Of a DNA stretch of 64,000 nucleotides, positions 39,009-51,470 are shown piece by piece. The position numbers were made by a program, and so were the translations under genes. Below the pieces are notes generated by a model. The model ran no database searches and had not been told where the DNA came from. It saw only the letters and a program-made list of their open reading frames with translations. Numbering within the stretch: the stretch's first letter is position 1; every line of letters starts with the position of its first letter. This stretch comes from Scolanthus callimorphus (lineage: Eukaryota > Cnidaria > Anthozoa > Actiniaria > Edwardsiidae): positions 30,269,951-30,333,950 of the forward strand of contig CM066917.1 in the NCBI GenBank assembly GCA_033964015.1, in the 5' to 3' direction.

Positions 39009-42000
39009 CTGAAATAAACACGACTAAATATCAAGACTACTAGCGCTGTGTGCACTCGCTCTCTGCGTGCCGCATCCAACGACCCCTAAGTGTCGCCCCC
39101 TAAGTGTCACCCCCTAAGTGTCACCCCATAAGTGTCACCTTCTAAGTGTCACCCCATAAGTGTCACCCCCTAAGTGTCACCCCATAAGTGTCACCCCCTA
39201 AGTGTCACCCCATAAGTGTCACCCCCTAAGTGTCACCCACAACGACCAGTACAAGTGTCGCCCCCGACGCCACTTAGTGTCGCCCCCTAAGTGTCACCCA
39301 CGACGCCCCCTAAGTGTCGCCCCCAACGCCCCCTTAGTGTCACCCCCAACGCCCCCTTAGTGTCGCCCCCTAAGTGTCACCCACAACGCACCTAAAGGCT
39401 GGTTTCCATATAGTCTTATCAGTCGTATCTGTCTCATCAGTCGACCGTGAAACAATAGAAATTGGAATTATTCTTTTGTTTCATGGTTGACTGATGCGAC
39501 AGATACGACTATATGGAAACCAGCCTTTAGTGTCGCCCCCTGAGTGTCAACCACAACGCACCCTAAGTGTCGCCCCCAACGCCCCCTTAGTGTCGCCCGC
39601 TAAGTGTCACCCACAACGCACCTTAAGCGTCGCCCCCTAAGTGTCGCTCCCAACGCTCCCTAAGTAGTCTAGTCGGTACAGGGGGTTTACGAGCACCCTC
39701 CGGAACCATTATCGAAACATACATTTTAAGAATCCTTAGGAAGTCAGGAAACTGGTTCTGAATGTTAACAGCTCGAAGACGTGTCCCACGATTTCCATTT
39801 TGACACGTGGCAAAAGGACATCGTGGGACACTCGTTGCCTTCCAATCCTATAGGTGAATATAGCAAAATATGACGAACGTCTCGACCAATCAGTTTTATT
39901 TCCATAGAAGGCGTCGGTTCAGGGTAGGCATGCCCAGAACCACAAGAAATGCATGGGATTTCCAGAAGGTTTATCCCCAAAGGAATACATATTATTTGGA
40001 AAGGTAGGGAAACTTGTTCTCTACCTCTAGTTTACTAAGGGAAACTTTCCTGCTCTTGTTCTTACCTTTTTGGGTGGGGCTGCTGCACTAGACAGACTAT
40101 TTGCAGATGAGACCTTGGAACCAACGGACGAAACACTGGACGGCTTGCTCGGTTTGCTACTAGCCACGCCCTCAGATTTATCCACTGAGCTAACAGCAGT
40201 CTTTGGGATCTTGATCTTAATACCTTCACCTTTCGAACTTTCCTCCTCGGTTTCCATTCTAGAGTTCTCTTTCATGGTAGAGCCTTTTGAAGAGTCCTTC
40301 ACTTCTTTTACGGCTGGAAATCTCAGCGAATCTTTCGTCTTTCTAGCGCCAGGGGCTTTCAGAGCTTCTTTCCCCTCTTTAACGGCAGGGATTTTAAGAG
40401 CATCCTTGACAGGAGCTGCTACTGCTGATGTCCCGTAAAATTTAGGAGTTGGGATTTTTTGGGCATCACTTAGAGAGGAAGCACCTTCAAGCTTGCGAAT
40501 TTTGGCAGCTGTTGCTTCCTGGAATCGAGAACAGATATTCGCGACATCGAAAAAGCGTGGTGTGAGTATGAAATGTTGTTGAAGAACTAAAGGGTTACTA
40601 ATAAAAATTCACAATCACAAAAAATCACAAAACTTCTACAAATAATACTATAAAATAATTGAAACAGTTCGCACGCTTGGATTGGTCGAGAGCTGTGTTT
40701 CAAAACTCGACTTCGTCTCGTGCTTCATGATCTGCTTTCGAATTCTCCCAAACAACGCCTCGGTTTTCAAAACTCTATGAAGGCTTTTTAAATAATAAGA
40801 GATTATTAAACAAGCGCGAGGTCTGTACGGGAAATATCAGACCGAGGTCTGATATTTCCCGTACAGACCGAGCAAGCGAGGTTAATAATTCGTTTATTAT
40901 ATGGCTCAATTAAATTTGAATTTTTGCTTTGTCTTCATCCGGGACACGGGGCTAAATACGCAAAATATAGCCCGTGGGCAATACGCAAAATACAGCCCGT
41001 GCGCCAGCCAATCAGAGCACAGGAAACTGTCAAGCCATATAATAATAATCTTTATTTGATCATAATGTTAAATGACATAATGCTTTTGATACCTGCTGCA
41101 ATTTGAGTTCATCTACAGCTTTTTGATATTCAGCTTTCTCTTTCTCGTGCTTTGACACATAAACCTGGAAGAGATAAGCAATCATTAATGATTTCTCTCG
41201 TGTCCCGCGTAATCAACCATCACTGAGGTGAGGATGTGAGAACACGCCCTTAGTGCAATGCCACAAGAGGACTTTTGCGTCAACCTTCGTGCTGTTTTCA
41301 GTTGCAATGGGCTCATTGAGGATCTCCAAGTTCTCTGTGACCGCTGTGGGATTTCCAAAGTTCTAAATGAATACCCTGTGGAAATTCTGGTGTAAAATTA
41401 TAGCCCAGTGGAAATCCCAGGATCAAATACAACGCCCCCTGTGGAAATTCCAGGTTCTTCAGATAAAAGTTCATACCTTTCTCTGGTCTTCTGGGAGATT
41501 TTCCCACATCTGCCCCACGATTTTTGCGATTTCACCAAACTGGGCCTGTGAAGGATATTATTAAATATATTTTTTTTTCCTCGAGGGCAGGGTAACGAAT
41601 TCTGCATTGATTGGTTCTCAGAGCACTCGCGCGGGGCAATATTTTCCTATCTCTGACCTAGGTCACGGTAACCATTTGCACGCGCTTAAAAAAATCAAAT
41701 TTAAGAGTTGGGAAAAAATAATTAAGTTACTTTCCTGGCTTTAGGTCGGTCTGTATATGTAAAAACTGTGACCTCGGCCTGGAAAATGTTGGCCGAACAT
41801 TTTCCAGCCCTCGGTCACAGTTTTTCCCTATATGGACCTCCCAGCTAGTAAATAACATATATTTATTAGATGCAACCAATGATGGTATTTATTTATATCA
41901 GATGATATCTGCACAGGATTATGATTGCTTAGTCCACTCATGCACACGTTTCTCAAACAATAGACCAAATCGGCTAATGGTGTTTACATCTTGTTGCCAA

Positions 42001-45000
42001 CAAATTTAGATCATGTGATGATTCCTTTGGGTGGTTACAATTGACCAATTTTTCTCACTCGACCGAACTAACAAAAGTATCCGCCCAAAGGAATCATCAC
42101 ATGATCTAAATTTGTTGGCAACAAGATCCGGTTTGGCCTATTATTACCCCAAACATTATACCCCAAACAATATTAATATTATACTCACAGCAGGGTTCTG
42201 CTGCCTTATTGCAGCTTGACTTTCTTTAAAAAAAGCTGGTATGCTGACAAAGGCCTGAAGAAAATAAAAATAATGAAAAGATGTGAGCTACTCTGAAGTA
42301 TCCAATGAGTGAAGTATTTGTATGAGATGTGTCCAAATGGCAAAGTAGCTATTTCAAATCAATGGTGGTAGAGAATGTTTCAATTGACATTGAGGAAAAA
42401 GGAAGGAAATGGCTGACTGATCTGACACAAAATCAGGAAAAGCAGCAGGTCACGCAGGTGCAGTAGATTTACCAGAATGGGCAGTAATAAGAAACACACA
42501 CCATTTGTTGAAGGTTTCTGGAATTCCAGGAAGGGTGGGTAGTGTTAGTACAGTCTCAAATTCCGGGAGGGCAGACAAATTCTAGAGGGGTAATGGATAA
42601 AAAATTGACCAGAGCAGAAAATTACTGCCAGTCATCGGACATTGTCCAATCAATCAAATTTGTGATTTGGTCAGTCACAATGTACGGGCAAACAGGTTTT
42701 TTTTTCTGATTAAATTTACGGTGACCTATTATGAGAATATCAGAAAAATAATGTAAAAATCTCCATTTATCTGCAAACAGTAGCAGGCTATTTTTCAAAA
42801 TACTCACTACACACTGTACAAATCAATCCAAATCACCCATTAGGTATTATTGATTAAGTATCACACTGAATTGAACAACAGCTAATTGTGAGGAGAGGTT
42901 GGAGCAAATTAAGGAAACTTAACTCTCTAGGATGGGTAGCTGAAACAGGGGTCCTCATTAAGACCCTGTCCACACTACACCGTTTTCAAACGAAAACGTT
43001 TAGTTCTTGCTCCAGATATGGCTATCGTCCACACTACAACGCCGAAAACGATCACCAAAAACAATATGAAAACGATAAGTGTGGACGCCAATTTTTTTGA
43101 AAACAGAGCAAAAAGTATCCATTTTCGTTTGAAAACGGTGTAGTGTGGACGGGGTATAAAAGAGTAACAAAGCAGTATTTGAATGTCATTTGCTGATCAC
43201 AATCGCACACTATTTGAAAGTCATTTTACTGAGACTCAGAATTTACCATACAATAACTTACTTTGGTAGCTCAGCAATCAGCTTGTCCTTCTTCTTTCTT
43301 TTCTCGCCCTTCTTTTTCTTTTTCTTTTTCTTCTCATCACCATTTTTCTTGAGAGTCTCTGCAAGCTCTGCTAGTGGTGTATCACTATCATTATCATCAC
43401 CTTTTTTGACAGCTTTTTGTGGCTGCATAGTAGCTGTAACTCTTGGTGCATCTATAGAGCTAGTGTGATTCTGAAAATGGCCTTTGAAATTACCACCGTG
43501 GCTACTGTCATCTCCAGAACTAGCCATATATTGTCTAACTCCAGTAGACTCATTTACAAATGTAATTTGTGTCGTGCCAGCAGTTTGTATGTGTCCTACA
43601 GTTGCAGGGTTAGAAGGTCCACTAACAGGCACCATGAGCATGCCTGGAACTTGAGATCCAGCAGACGCTGATCCCCCTATATTCAAAGGGACAGAGGGTC
43701 TTGGTTGAGTAAACGCAGGGCTTATGCTGCCAGTAAAACCCTCAGGTTCTTGACCTGTTGACATGATAGTTGAGCCATTCGACATGGTGCTCATAGGTAC
43801 AGTTGACATGACAATGTTATTATTTCCAACATTTTTGACAACTGAAGCAACAGGAGTCTTTAATGAACCAATTCCAACAGGTTTTATTGTAGAAATCCCA
43901 CCTGATGAGAGAGTCTGTGTTAATGGCACACTTGCGGCAGCATCCACTGGTGGTGCAACTTGTTTATTTACAGTAACTGGAGTCTTGGCATTGATAACAA
44001 TCATCTTTAACGACTGACCTGAAGTGCTAGCTGTTCCTGACACTTTAGAACTTGCCCCTGTGTTTACCGTTGAACCTTTAGGAAGAACATAATAAATAAC
44101 CTGTCCTTTAGAAGTTGATACACTTACTGGTTGACCAGTTGTAATTGTCTGGCTTGCACTACTAGACACAGCAGCCTGTAATAACATGGCCTGTTTGAGA
44201 AGATTCGCATTAGGGCTATTGGCAGGCAATTGAACAGCTTGTATGGGCTGACTTCCACCTTGTTTTAGAGTCAGTGGAATGAAATTTGCTCCCTTGAGAG
44301 AGCCTAGTCCTTTGAGTATATTCTGTGCAGTTGCACTGTCTATTGTAGGTCTGGTGACAGTGCTTGTAGTCAGTATTTTTGACTGGCTTGCTTTGGTTGT
44401 GTGACCAGCAATTTGGGCACTAGACTTTGTTGCTGGTGCCTGACTTGTATTTGCAACTTTTGGAATAGCAGTCTTTGCTTGTGCAGGTTTAGAAGCCTTT
44501 GAAGATCCTGGTTTTGTGGGCATAGTTGAGATAAGCTTTTGCATGGGTTTCCCTCCAGAGACAGGCATGACAGTGGACTGAGTACGAGGAGTTGCAGTGA
44601 TTTGTGAAACTTTAGATGCTGACGGAGCTTGATGAGGTCTACAGGACACCTTTGAATGCTCCTCAGTTCCACCCTGACTTATACCTGCCTGAGCTTGCAT
44701 TTTAGCCACATCTTTTCCTTTTGATACAACTTGATTTCCCTGTCGCAGCCCTGGAGATGGTTGCTGTGGAGGGTGTGACATTTGAGGAGAAAGCTGCTGT
44801 GGTGGTCTAGTTGTCTGTGGGGATGGAATATTCATTGGTGACTGGACAGGTGACTGCGGCATCTGCATATTGCCCATGGGTGATGCAGGTGGCATTTTTA
44901 ATGGTGACATCTGAGACATTGGAGACAGCACATTGGGTGTGGGAGGACCTGAGCTCTGAGATACTGAAGGACTCATGATGTTACCCATATGCTGAGGGCT

Positions 45001-48000
45001 TCTTTGTGGCACTGATCTTGGACTTGGCAAAGGTCCTGATGTCATTTGCCTGGTGTTCTGAAGTGCTCCCATGGTATTATTTTGTTGCACTGGTCTTGGA
45101 CTTTGGACTTGGACTGAGCTTATCCCAATGCCAGCATTCTGTGGTGATGGCCTTGGGCTCTGAACTTGCCCAGATGGGAGAACAACTCCAGCGTTCTGAG
45201 GTGAAAGTCTGGGGCTTTGCACTGACCCTGAACTTAACCCTACTGGCACACTCTGTGGGTGTGGTCGAGGACTTTGGACCTGGGGTGATGACATGCCCAT
45301 AGGACTCTGGACCTGTCCTGTTGGCATTCCCATTTGCATGGTCTGAGGTGATGCTGGTTTTGATTGTGATGGCAGTTTCATTGCAGGTTTAGGAGCATTT
45401 GTCAAAGCCACAGTAGATTTATGTTGTTGTATCACCCCTCCTTGTGGGATCTGAGGGCTTGGTACCTTGACTGGCTGATTAGCAGCATGTGGGCTTGCTG
45501 GTTTCTGTCCTAGAGGGCTACTGGCAAGAGGGCTTGGGCTGCACAATGACACCCCTCCTCCCCTTGAGGTGCTACCACCCATGGGGCTTCCATGTCCTAT
45601 AGACTGGCTCGTAACAGGGCTGTGCACCATTGGCATCATGGGACTGCTTGAACTCTGAATCACTTGCCCCATTTGACGTGGCATGTGCTGGTTGCCTAGC
45701 GACATGGGCTGTGATTCTTGGTGAAACACAATGGGGTCCCCTAACCCTTGGGGCAAGTCTCTGTCCACAATGTCCTCAATCAGCTTATCAATGGAGCCAT
45801 CATCTCCCTCCTCCCCAATCCCTGCTGCCAGGGTCTCATCCACAGGCATACTGGGTAATGGTGTCGGCAAGCTTGGCTGGTGAAAGCCTTGAATCCCTGA
45901 ATGCATTGCTTGATGAGGGGGGATGCTGTGCACTAACTGAGAAGCTCTACCCACTTGACTGGTATGCCTTGGCATAAAGCTCATAGAGCCAGGCCCAGAC
46001 GTCCGTATCAGAGAATGGGGATGAGTTAGTGGTGGCAGGTCAAATGTTTCTGAGGGAAATGTAGGGGAGATGGTTGTTCTTCTTTGGGTAGCATTGGATG
46101 AGCTGCCAAGCTCTCGTCGAATGTCAGTAATAATACAGCCGGCATCTTGAGGGAACACTGGGTTAAGAACAGATGTATGTGCGGGCTGGAAAAAATAAAA
46201 ACAAAGAAGAAATAAAGAAGAAGCATAATGTAAGTATTGGATTCTAGTTGTTTAGAGAGCTTCTGTTAGCCACCATTTTGTCAGCTTAGCAAAATACCAA
46301 GTCAGAGAAAGCATCCACTTCCATTGGCTGATTAACAGATTATGATGTACTGTAGTTTTTTTTTTTAAACCGAATTTGGTATTTAAATTTTGCTTGAAGA
46401 TGAAGAGTTTGAGATTTTTTCTTGTAATGGGCTGTTCCATTTTAGATCTAGTACCCCATATCAAGGAACCTTTAGGGGTTCTTGTGTTTGACACTGGAAA
46501 TTCATTAAATAAGGTGGGGTTTTTTCGACCCTGGAATTTCCACAGGGTATTCATTTGCAACTTTGGAATTTCCACAGAGGACAAAATAGAACATGGAATT
46601 TCTACAGGGATTACTTCAAATCTCCACTGATAGGGGTTGTACAGAAGCCTGGAGTTTCCACAGGGGTAAAGCATTTATTGAAAATTTGGAATTCCTTGAT
46701 AGGGGGTACACAGCTATTTCTTAGAACAGCCCAATTCATTTTCTAATGCAGTGTTGAATTTTATATTTAAGCATCAATGGCACTTCTCAAAAAAAGTTAA
46801 TGCTGGGCCCTGAATACAGAGAGTGCTTTGTGGGAGTGCTAAATATACTAAGAGATTGTGGCAGAAACCTTGTAGTTTCTCAGGACATTTACTCAACACA
46901 AACAGTTTGTACAAGAGCAAAAAGAGAACGAGGAGCTTCTAAACTAAGTCATGTGATCTATATAACAATCAATTGTCCAATAGGATGCTAGTAAGAGTCT
47001 GTAATTTACATATTATGACATTAGCACATTTCCAACAAGGGAGATAACATCATTAACAAACTAGAGTCTTACAAACCAGGGCTTGAAATTGTGCCTGATA
47101 CAGGTGTTAATATGGCTGAATTTTTTTTTAGACATGTGTAAAATAACAACTGTGTTTTCAGTTTCTACAGTGTTCTCCTAGTGGATTTACGCCTAGATTT
47201 TTTTATGAACTTCACCTATAATGTTGATTCAATGCATAAAATTACAACTGATTATTTCTTACTTTCGAGCCCTGCATACATGTACCTGTGACATCCCAAT
47301 TATGCCAGTAGATTGGTCCTGACCCTGCTGATGGGTTACCTGTGGATGACGAGGGGTCAACACCTGGGGTCTCATCATCACACCACCACCATGATTGACA
47401 GATGTGGGTGTAGTCGGCACTGCTGCTGGTGCACTGGTGGGGACATCAGTGGGCAGGTCTAGGTCAGGAAGCTGCTGAAACTCAAGATTCTGTGAAAAGA
47501 AGAAAATATTAGGTGGCTCATTCATAATCACAACTTCTGAAAGTCTTATTGGCATCTATGTTAGACCCTAATTTAAATCAAGTTTAAAGCACAAATAAAC
47601 AAATATTTTCTATATGGATCAGAAATTATTACTGCCACATATGTAACAAATATTTGTTTTATAAACAGTTACTGATATTTTGAATATATGGGCAAATAAA
47701 TGCATTAACTTTAATTCTAAGCTCTGAAAATCTGAGTTGAAAATCTGAGTGCATTATACTTTCAGAATAATATAGACTTTACTTTCAGAATAATTTTCTT
47801 AAATTTGTTGACGAAAAAAAAAGACAGAAAATAAAATCAGTCAGACAAAACAAACTTGTATTTTTTACAAAGAACAACTTTTGTTGACATGGCTTTAATT
47901 TCACATCTTATTTTTGATAACAATAATATTATTATATTATTTTCATAAGCTTATATAAAAAAATCAGCAATACAGCAAAAAAAAAAAGAAATTTGAAGAG

Positions 48001-49505
48001 AATTTTAATCAAGCTCCATATAGAAAAATTTTAAACCATAAAATTTATAAAAACATTTTTTTTTCCATTTCTCAAGCCATATCTTTCAAATAATAAAGAT
48101 CATTATTTTTAGAAAATGTGCCATTAATATGATTTTTCTGGGATAAAAATAGCATTGAACACGGGTGATAATCCTTGAGGTCAAATAACACCTGGTTTGT
48201 TGATTAAATTTCACCATAAAAGGACATGCCTCTTGATCCAGCCTGCGTAATTAGGAGAGCGATCCACGCAAGCGAATAGTACATTAGTAAACTATGGTGA
48301 ACATTTGACTTGTTCTGGTAATACTACCACTTGAACAGCCCCCAACTTATCTCCATTCCTGTTTGACAATTTTTCGTGGGGAAATTTAATCGATAAAGGA
48401 CTAAAAATAACAAACAAATTCTGAATTCACATTAATTTGCCAATACGTTTGGGCACGTCATTAGCATAAGGTTCAGGTTGCACTTCAAGAATACCAACGT
48501 TTTCTAAAAGTAAAACTCCCTTATCTTACAACTGTTTTAAACTCAATAATACTGTAATAATCTGCAATACAAGAACCACCTTTTACCCGGACAAACCGCA
48601 TCAAATATAAATGATTAGTTTTTCTGTAGACAAAAACACGAATGCCATGGTTCGCATAATTTATGCTGTTCTCAATCATTACGGCTCCGCCCGACGGAAA
48701 ATAGTAGAAGCTTCCCACTGTGAAGCTCAAACCTTCCCAGTTTCGCTACCTTCGGTGGAATCCAGTAGGAACTATGAAGCATTTTCTTCCGTATTCTCAA
48801 TGCTTTCTCGGTGTACATTCTCGTCAAAATAAAATACGACTTCGAAAGCAAGTACGCTATGCGATAACTGGTGCCAGATTTCACATTCCGTGGTCACACA
48901 TTAGTAAACAAGCTAAGAATTTAGCTACGAGAACCTTCTTCTGTGTCGAGACAAAATAAACCTAGCCTACGCGGTTGAAAATTGCCTTATCCTAAACTAA
49001 TTTCAGTTGTTGCCGAGTTTTGAGGCGAACTGATCAAATTTTTAGCGAGTACACTCGGACGTGTCGAAGGAGGGCATTTGCATATCCAGCGTTTGTTCGA
49101 GGCTGGCATTCCTTTGTGACAATTCACGCTATAGTTTAGACGCTTCACGGGCCTTGCGAGTGCGTGAAAATCACACAAAGGGCTACGGAACCTCATGAGC
49201 ACCTCATTATGCCCTCAGAAGCCGAACTGAGAGTCTGGCAACCGTTGGTTATAACCGCTTTCAAACCTTTCATGTTCCCACTTGGCCGACCGTTCGGCTC
49301 CCTCGACAGTTTTTGCCCCGGAGCGAGCAACTGCTTTAGTCGCTTTGTATGGGCTTATTCTCGGGTAAAAGGTGGCTGTTTTCGGTCACAAAAGACCTTG
49401 ATATCTTAGCTAACAGACCTTTGAAGCGTAATTGTGCTCATCCCAATTTATAACTTGCTCTATATCAAAATCGTCGAGATTATTTGAGCCAGGATCCGCC
49501 GCCAT
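38878..49505 (-). CDS. TOX-family (TOX4-like) HMG-box protein, eight exons recognised
   Basis: TOX proteins are nuclear HMG-box DNA-binding regulators; TOX4 is known from a phosphatase-associated chromatin complex. The exons are 49419-49505, 47286-47489, 43262-46185, 42189-42254, 41477-41545, 41093-41164, 40066-40518 and 38878-39008, at least 1335 codons, longer than the ~620 of human TOX4. The N-terminus is acidic (NNLDDFDIEQVINWDEHNY). Exon 3 adds about 970 residues rich in P, S, Q and M and ends in a lysine-rich nuclear signal. The HMG box is spread over exons 3-6: KPLSAYQLF, FFKESQAAIRQQNPA, AQFGEIAKIVGQMWENLPED, YVSKHEKEKAEYQKA. Exon 8 holds the conserved TOX C-terminal CIRDGC...QYCSNECTVKHCR. 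Exon 4 is one base short. The terminal exon was not found. Confidence 0.88.
39080..39662. repeat. Minisatellite of CCCCTAAGTGTCAC units, split by a MITE
   Basis: More than 25 copies of a 13-15 bp unit (CCCCCTAAGTGTCAC and CCCCAACGCCCCCTTAGTGTCGC variants) lie in TOX-like intron 7. The array is interrupted at 39394-39529. Confidence 0.85.
39394..39529. mobile_element. 136-bp MITE inside the minisatellite
   Basis: AAAGGCTGGTTTCCATATAG and CTATATGGAAACCAGCCTTT are inverted ends. The repeat unit continues on both sides. Confidence 0.8.
40066..40518 (-). CDS. TOX-like exon 7
   Basis: 151 codons, EATAAKIRKLEGASSLSDAQ to SSAAAPPKK. It is rich in lysine, serine and alanine and repeats a K(I/F)PAVKE-like unit. 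The plus-strand frame over the same bases is its shadow. Confidence 0.85.
40795..41045. repeat. Foldback in TOX-like intron 6
   Basis: GGTCTGTACGGGAAATATCA and TGATATTTCCCGTACAGACC pair around GACCGAGGTC. Further out GAGATTATTAAAC and GTTAATAATTC also pair. Confidence 0.65.
41093..41164 (-). CDS. TOX-like exon 6, HMG box end
   Basis: VYVSKHEKEKAEYQKAVDEL plus KLQQ, 24 codons, phase 0 to phase 0. Confidence 0.9.
41340..41455. repeat. Cluster of TGGAAATTCCA-like units
   Basis: Three to four units of CCCTGTGGAAATTCCAGG type in TOX-like intron 5, related to 9707-10053. Confidence 0.55.
41477..41545 (-). CDS. TOX-like exon 5, HMG box middle
   Basis: AQFGEIAKIVGQMWENLPED plus QRK, 23 codons, phase 0 to phase 0. 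Confidence 0.9.
41750..41840. repeat. Foldback in TOX-like intron 4
   Basis: AAAAACTGTGACCTCGG/CCTGGAAAATGTT and its reverse complement (AACATTTTCCAG, CCTCGGTCACAGTTTTT) surround GGCC. Confidence 0.65.
41963..42150. repeat. MITE, AATAGACCAAATCGGCTAA family, copy 1
   Basis: ATAGACCAAATCGGCTAATG at the left and CCGGTTTGGCCTAT at the right, with GATCATGTGATGATTCCTTT inverted inside. A diverged copy is at 52568-52775. Confidence 0.65.
42189..42254 (-). CDS. TOX-like exon 4, HMG box start, with a one-base frameshift
   Basis: The phase from exon 3 gives KPLSAYQLF, matching the TOX motif KPVSAYALF. After a run of seven T the match continues in another frame as FFKESQAAIRQQNPA. One extra T in this run would make the exon fit both neighbours. 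Confidence 0.85.
42963..43158. repeat. MITE with CCACACTACACCGTTTTC ends
   Basis: CCCTGTCCACACTACACCGT and ACGGTGTAGTGTGGACGGGG are inverted and extend into AAACGAAAACG. It lies about 100 bp from TOX-like exon 3. Related half-copies occur at 62460-62580. Confidence 0.75.
43262..46185 (-). CDS. TOX-like exon 3 (very large, low complexity)
   Basis: 2924 nt without a stop. It begins PAHTSVLNPVFPQDAG after TTTTTTCCAG and includes FDLPPLTHPHSL and DKLIEDIVDRDLPQGLGDP. There follows a run of about 15 SPQ/QSPRP-type repeats and a long S/T/V/Q-rich part. It ends with GEKRKKKDKLIAELP, two bases into the next codon. Confidence 0.88.
46490..46665. repeat. Cluster of TGGAATTTCCACAGG units
   Basis: Five units of CTGGAATTTCCACAGGG type in TOX-like intron 2, related to 9707-10053. 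Confidence 0.55.
47286..47489 (-). CDS. TOX-like exon 2
   Basis: NLEFQQLPDLDLPTDVPTSA onwards to GIIGMSQ, 68 codons, phase 0 at both ends, acceptor TTTTCACAG, donor CAG|GTACAT. Confidence 0.88.
47490..49418. other. TOX-like intron 1, nothing recognised
   Basis: AT-rich sequence with short uninformative frames. Confidence 0.5.
49419..49505 (-). CDS. TOX-like exon 1
   Basis: MAADPGSNNLDDFDIEQVIN through NYASK, 29 codons, donor AAAG|GTCTGT. The ATG lies in ATAATGGCGGCGG. The open frame continues upstream, but this is the best-supported start. Confidence 0.8.
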
Positions 49506-49509
49506 TATA

Positions 49510-51215
49510 CAGCTTTGAAGGGCAATATTGCGAAAAACGCATGCGCAGTTAGTTCCGCTGAAGCTATTCTGAGCCCGCGGTATGAAATAGCCTCGTTCCT
49601 GTGCTGACCGATGCTTGGCTAGCTCGATCCAGGTCCTCTCGACATTTGGAAGCTTCATCATTTCCGCTTCTCTGAGTTCTTCTGTTCTATGACGGAAGTT
49701 CAAATTCAGAAGTCAATTCTTGCTTTCTTCTTCATAACAACTCGTGAGTTATTATCCCGATTAGTGTCACTGTAGCTTTGGTCATGGTCTCCATTCCATT
49801 GTTCATCTACAAACTGACTGTTCTCAATGATGATTGGGCTTCTCATAAATTTCTTTTCACGTTTTTTTTTTCGGAGTTTGCTCAACCTTGAAACTCAGAA
49901 TAGAAAAAAAATCGAAATATATTATTCTCCTTCGTTCCAATTCAAGCAATTCGTTTTTCCGAGTCTTTCTAGTTCTTCAACTAGGCGATTCTGTCAAAAG
50001 ATCTTCTGAGACAAAACACTGTCCACGCACACTCGCATTATTTTTGTTTGTCATATAAACTGGCACGTACTCCTAAACTTGTAACACGTCAATGTTAATG
50101 AACAGCGAATGACGCTTGACTTTTACTCGCCAACTGCCTTTTATTATTGCGTAACGAAACGCGGATCAAGCTGTCACTCTCAACCATTCCCTTTATCACT
50201 AATTTATCTGCTAGTCGCACGACTACGCTAAATCGCGCGTGGGTTACCAAAAAAGTATCGCGGCGTCTTGGGTTAGGGTGTCAGCAAACTAGTGCGAGCC
50301 GGTCTGGTAACCAGGGTACCAAAAAAGCCACTCAATGATGAGCAAATATGGCAATTTTGAGAATTTCCGTCATCTCAGTCTTCCTAATGTACTTTTGTTG
50401 ATCAAAGTGACCGTACTGATTTTCATACTTTAACTATTGCATATTTTACACTTTTCTATTGTTTTCTTTTCGAAGGGGAAATTCTTGACAGATATATTTG
50501 AGTTCTATTTTCATTAGAGACCTTGTGTATACAAATTATGCACAAGTTAGAAGTTCCTCACAGATGCACCTGCACAGCACTGTTGTTTCATACATCAATA
50601 GCACTTCTGGAAAATGACTGACATCATGTATGCTATTTTTCTTAGTCAAAATTGGCAAAACATAATTGAAAAGAAAGGTTCTTGTATGCCTAACCGAAAA
50701 AACTCAAGGACTTCTTCTGTATTTTTATCAGTCTAAATGTAACCGGATATTTCCGAAAAATCGCCTCCAGTCCGTTCATACACACGTCGGCGTTCGTATA
50801 CACTTATCTATATATATCATTGCATTGCCGCAGTCCGTTGTGCCATATTTTAAAAATAGCCTCCAAACTGAAGAGCATAATAGTAAATACTTAATTCATC
50901 CCAATCTCTGGATCGAGGTTTTTTTTTTAAAATTAAACATAGTGACTTCCCTGATAATCTGTAATTTGCTTTTATAGAGAACATAATAATAATATGTTTC
51001 TCGCGGTTATTTATTTACTTTTTGATTATATTTTTCTAATGTTTTCTGTTTTACGTAAATCACCGGATTCATGTAAATTTGTCCCGTGTGTGTGACGTGC
51101 GATCAAGGGTAGATCCAGTTGATTGTGATTATAGTATCATTTAGTAACTGAAAATCAGTGTGAGCCAATTAGAAATTATAGTTCCACTTCTTACAAATGA
51201 GGACACTTTATTAAC
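49510..51215. other. Region upstream of the TOX-like gene, no gene recognised
   Basis: It should contain the promoter and 5' untranslated part of the TOX-like gene. No TATA box or further exon was evident. Beyond about 49.8 kb it is AT-rich. Confidence 0.4.
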
Positions 51216-51224
51216 ACTGTTTGA

Positions 51225-51470
51225 TCGCGATCAATCTCGTACCCAGAGCCCATCATCTTTTGGCCAGCGGCAAAGATTCAGGGCTCTGGGGGAATCGATT
51301 TTTTTAAAACCCAGATTCTGGGTTTCCGGTTTGATTGTTGTATGAAAGTTCGTTACGTTTTTGACCTACTACGCATGCTCACAAATCGGATTCCCCCAGG
51401 GCCCTGAATCTTGCCGCTGGCCAACAGATGACGGGCTCTGGGTACGAGGTTGGATCGCGATCCGCTATTC
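51225..51470. repeat. MITE with CTCGTACCCAGAGCCC ends
   Basis: TGATCGCGATC plus CTCGTACCCAGAGCCC at the left and GGGCTCTGGGTACGAG plus GATCGCGATC at the right are inverted. GGCCAGCGGCAAAGATTCAG also pairs inside. A half-copy lies at 62130-62175. Confidence 0.75.

Noticed and set aside
39080..39662. CRISPR-like array of short repeats
   Set aside because: Units are contiguous without unique spacers of constant length, and the locus is an animal intron.
40070..40438. 122-codon plus-strand frame
   Set aside because: It is the shadow of TOX-like exon 7, whose minus-strand frame is supported by splice phases and flanking exons.
45006..45977. Plus-strand frames of 98 and 115 codons
   Set aside because: Shadows of the large TOX-like exon 3.
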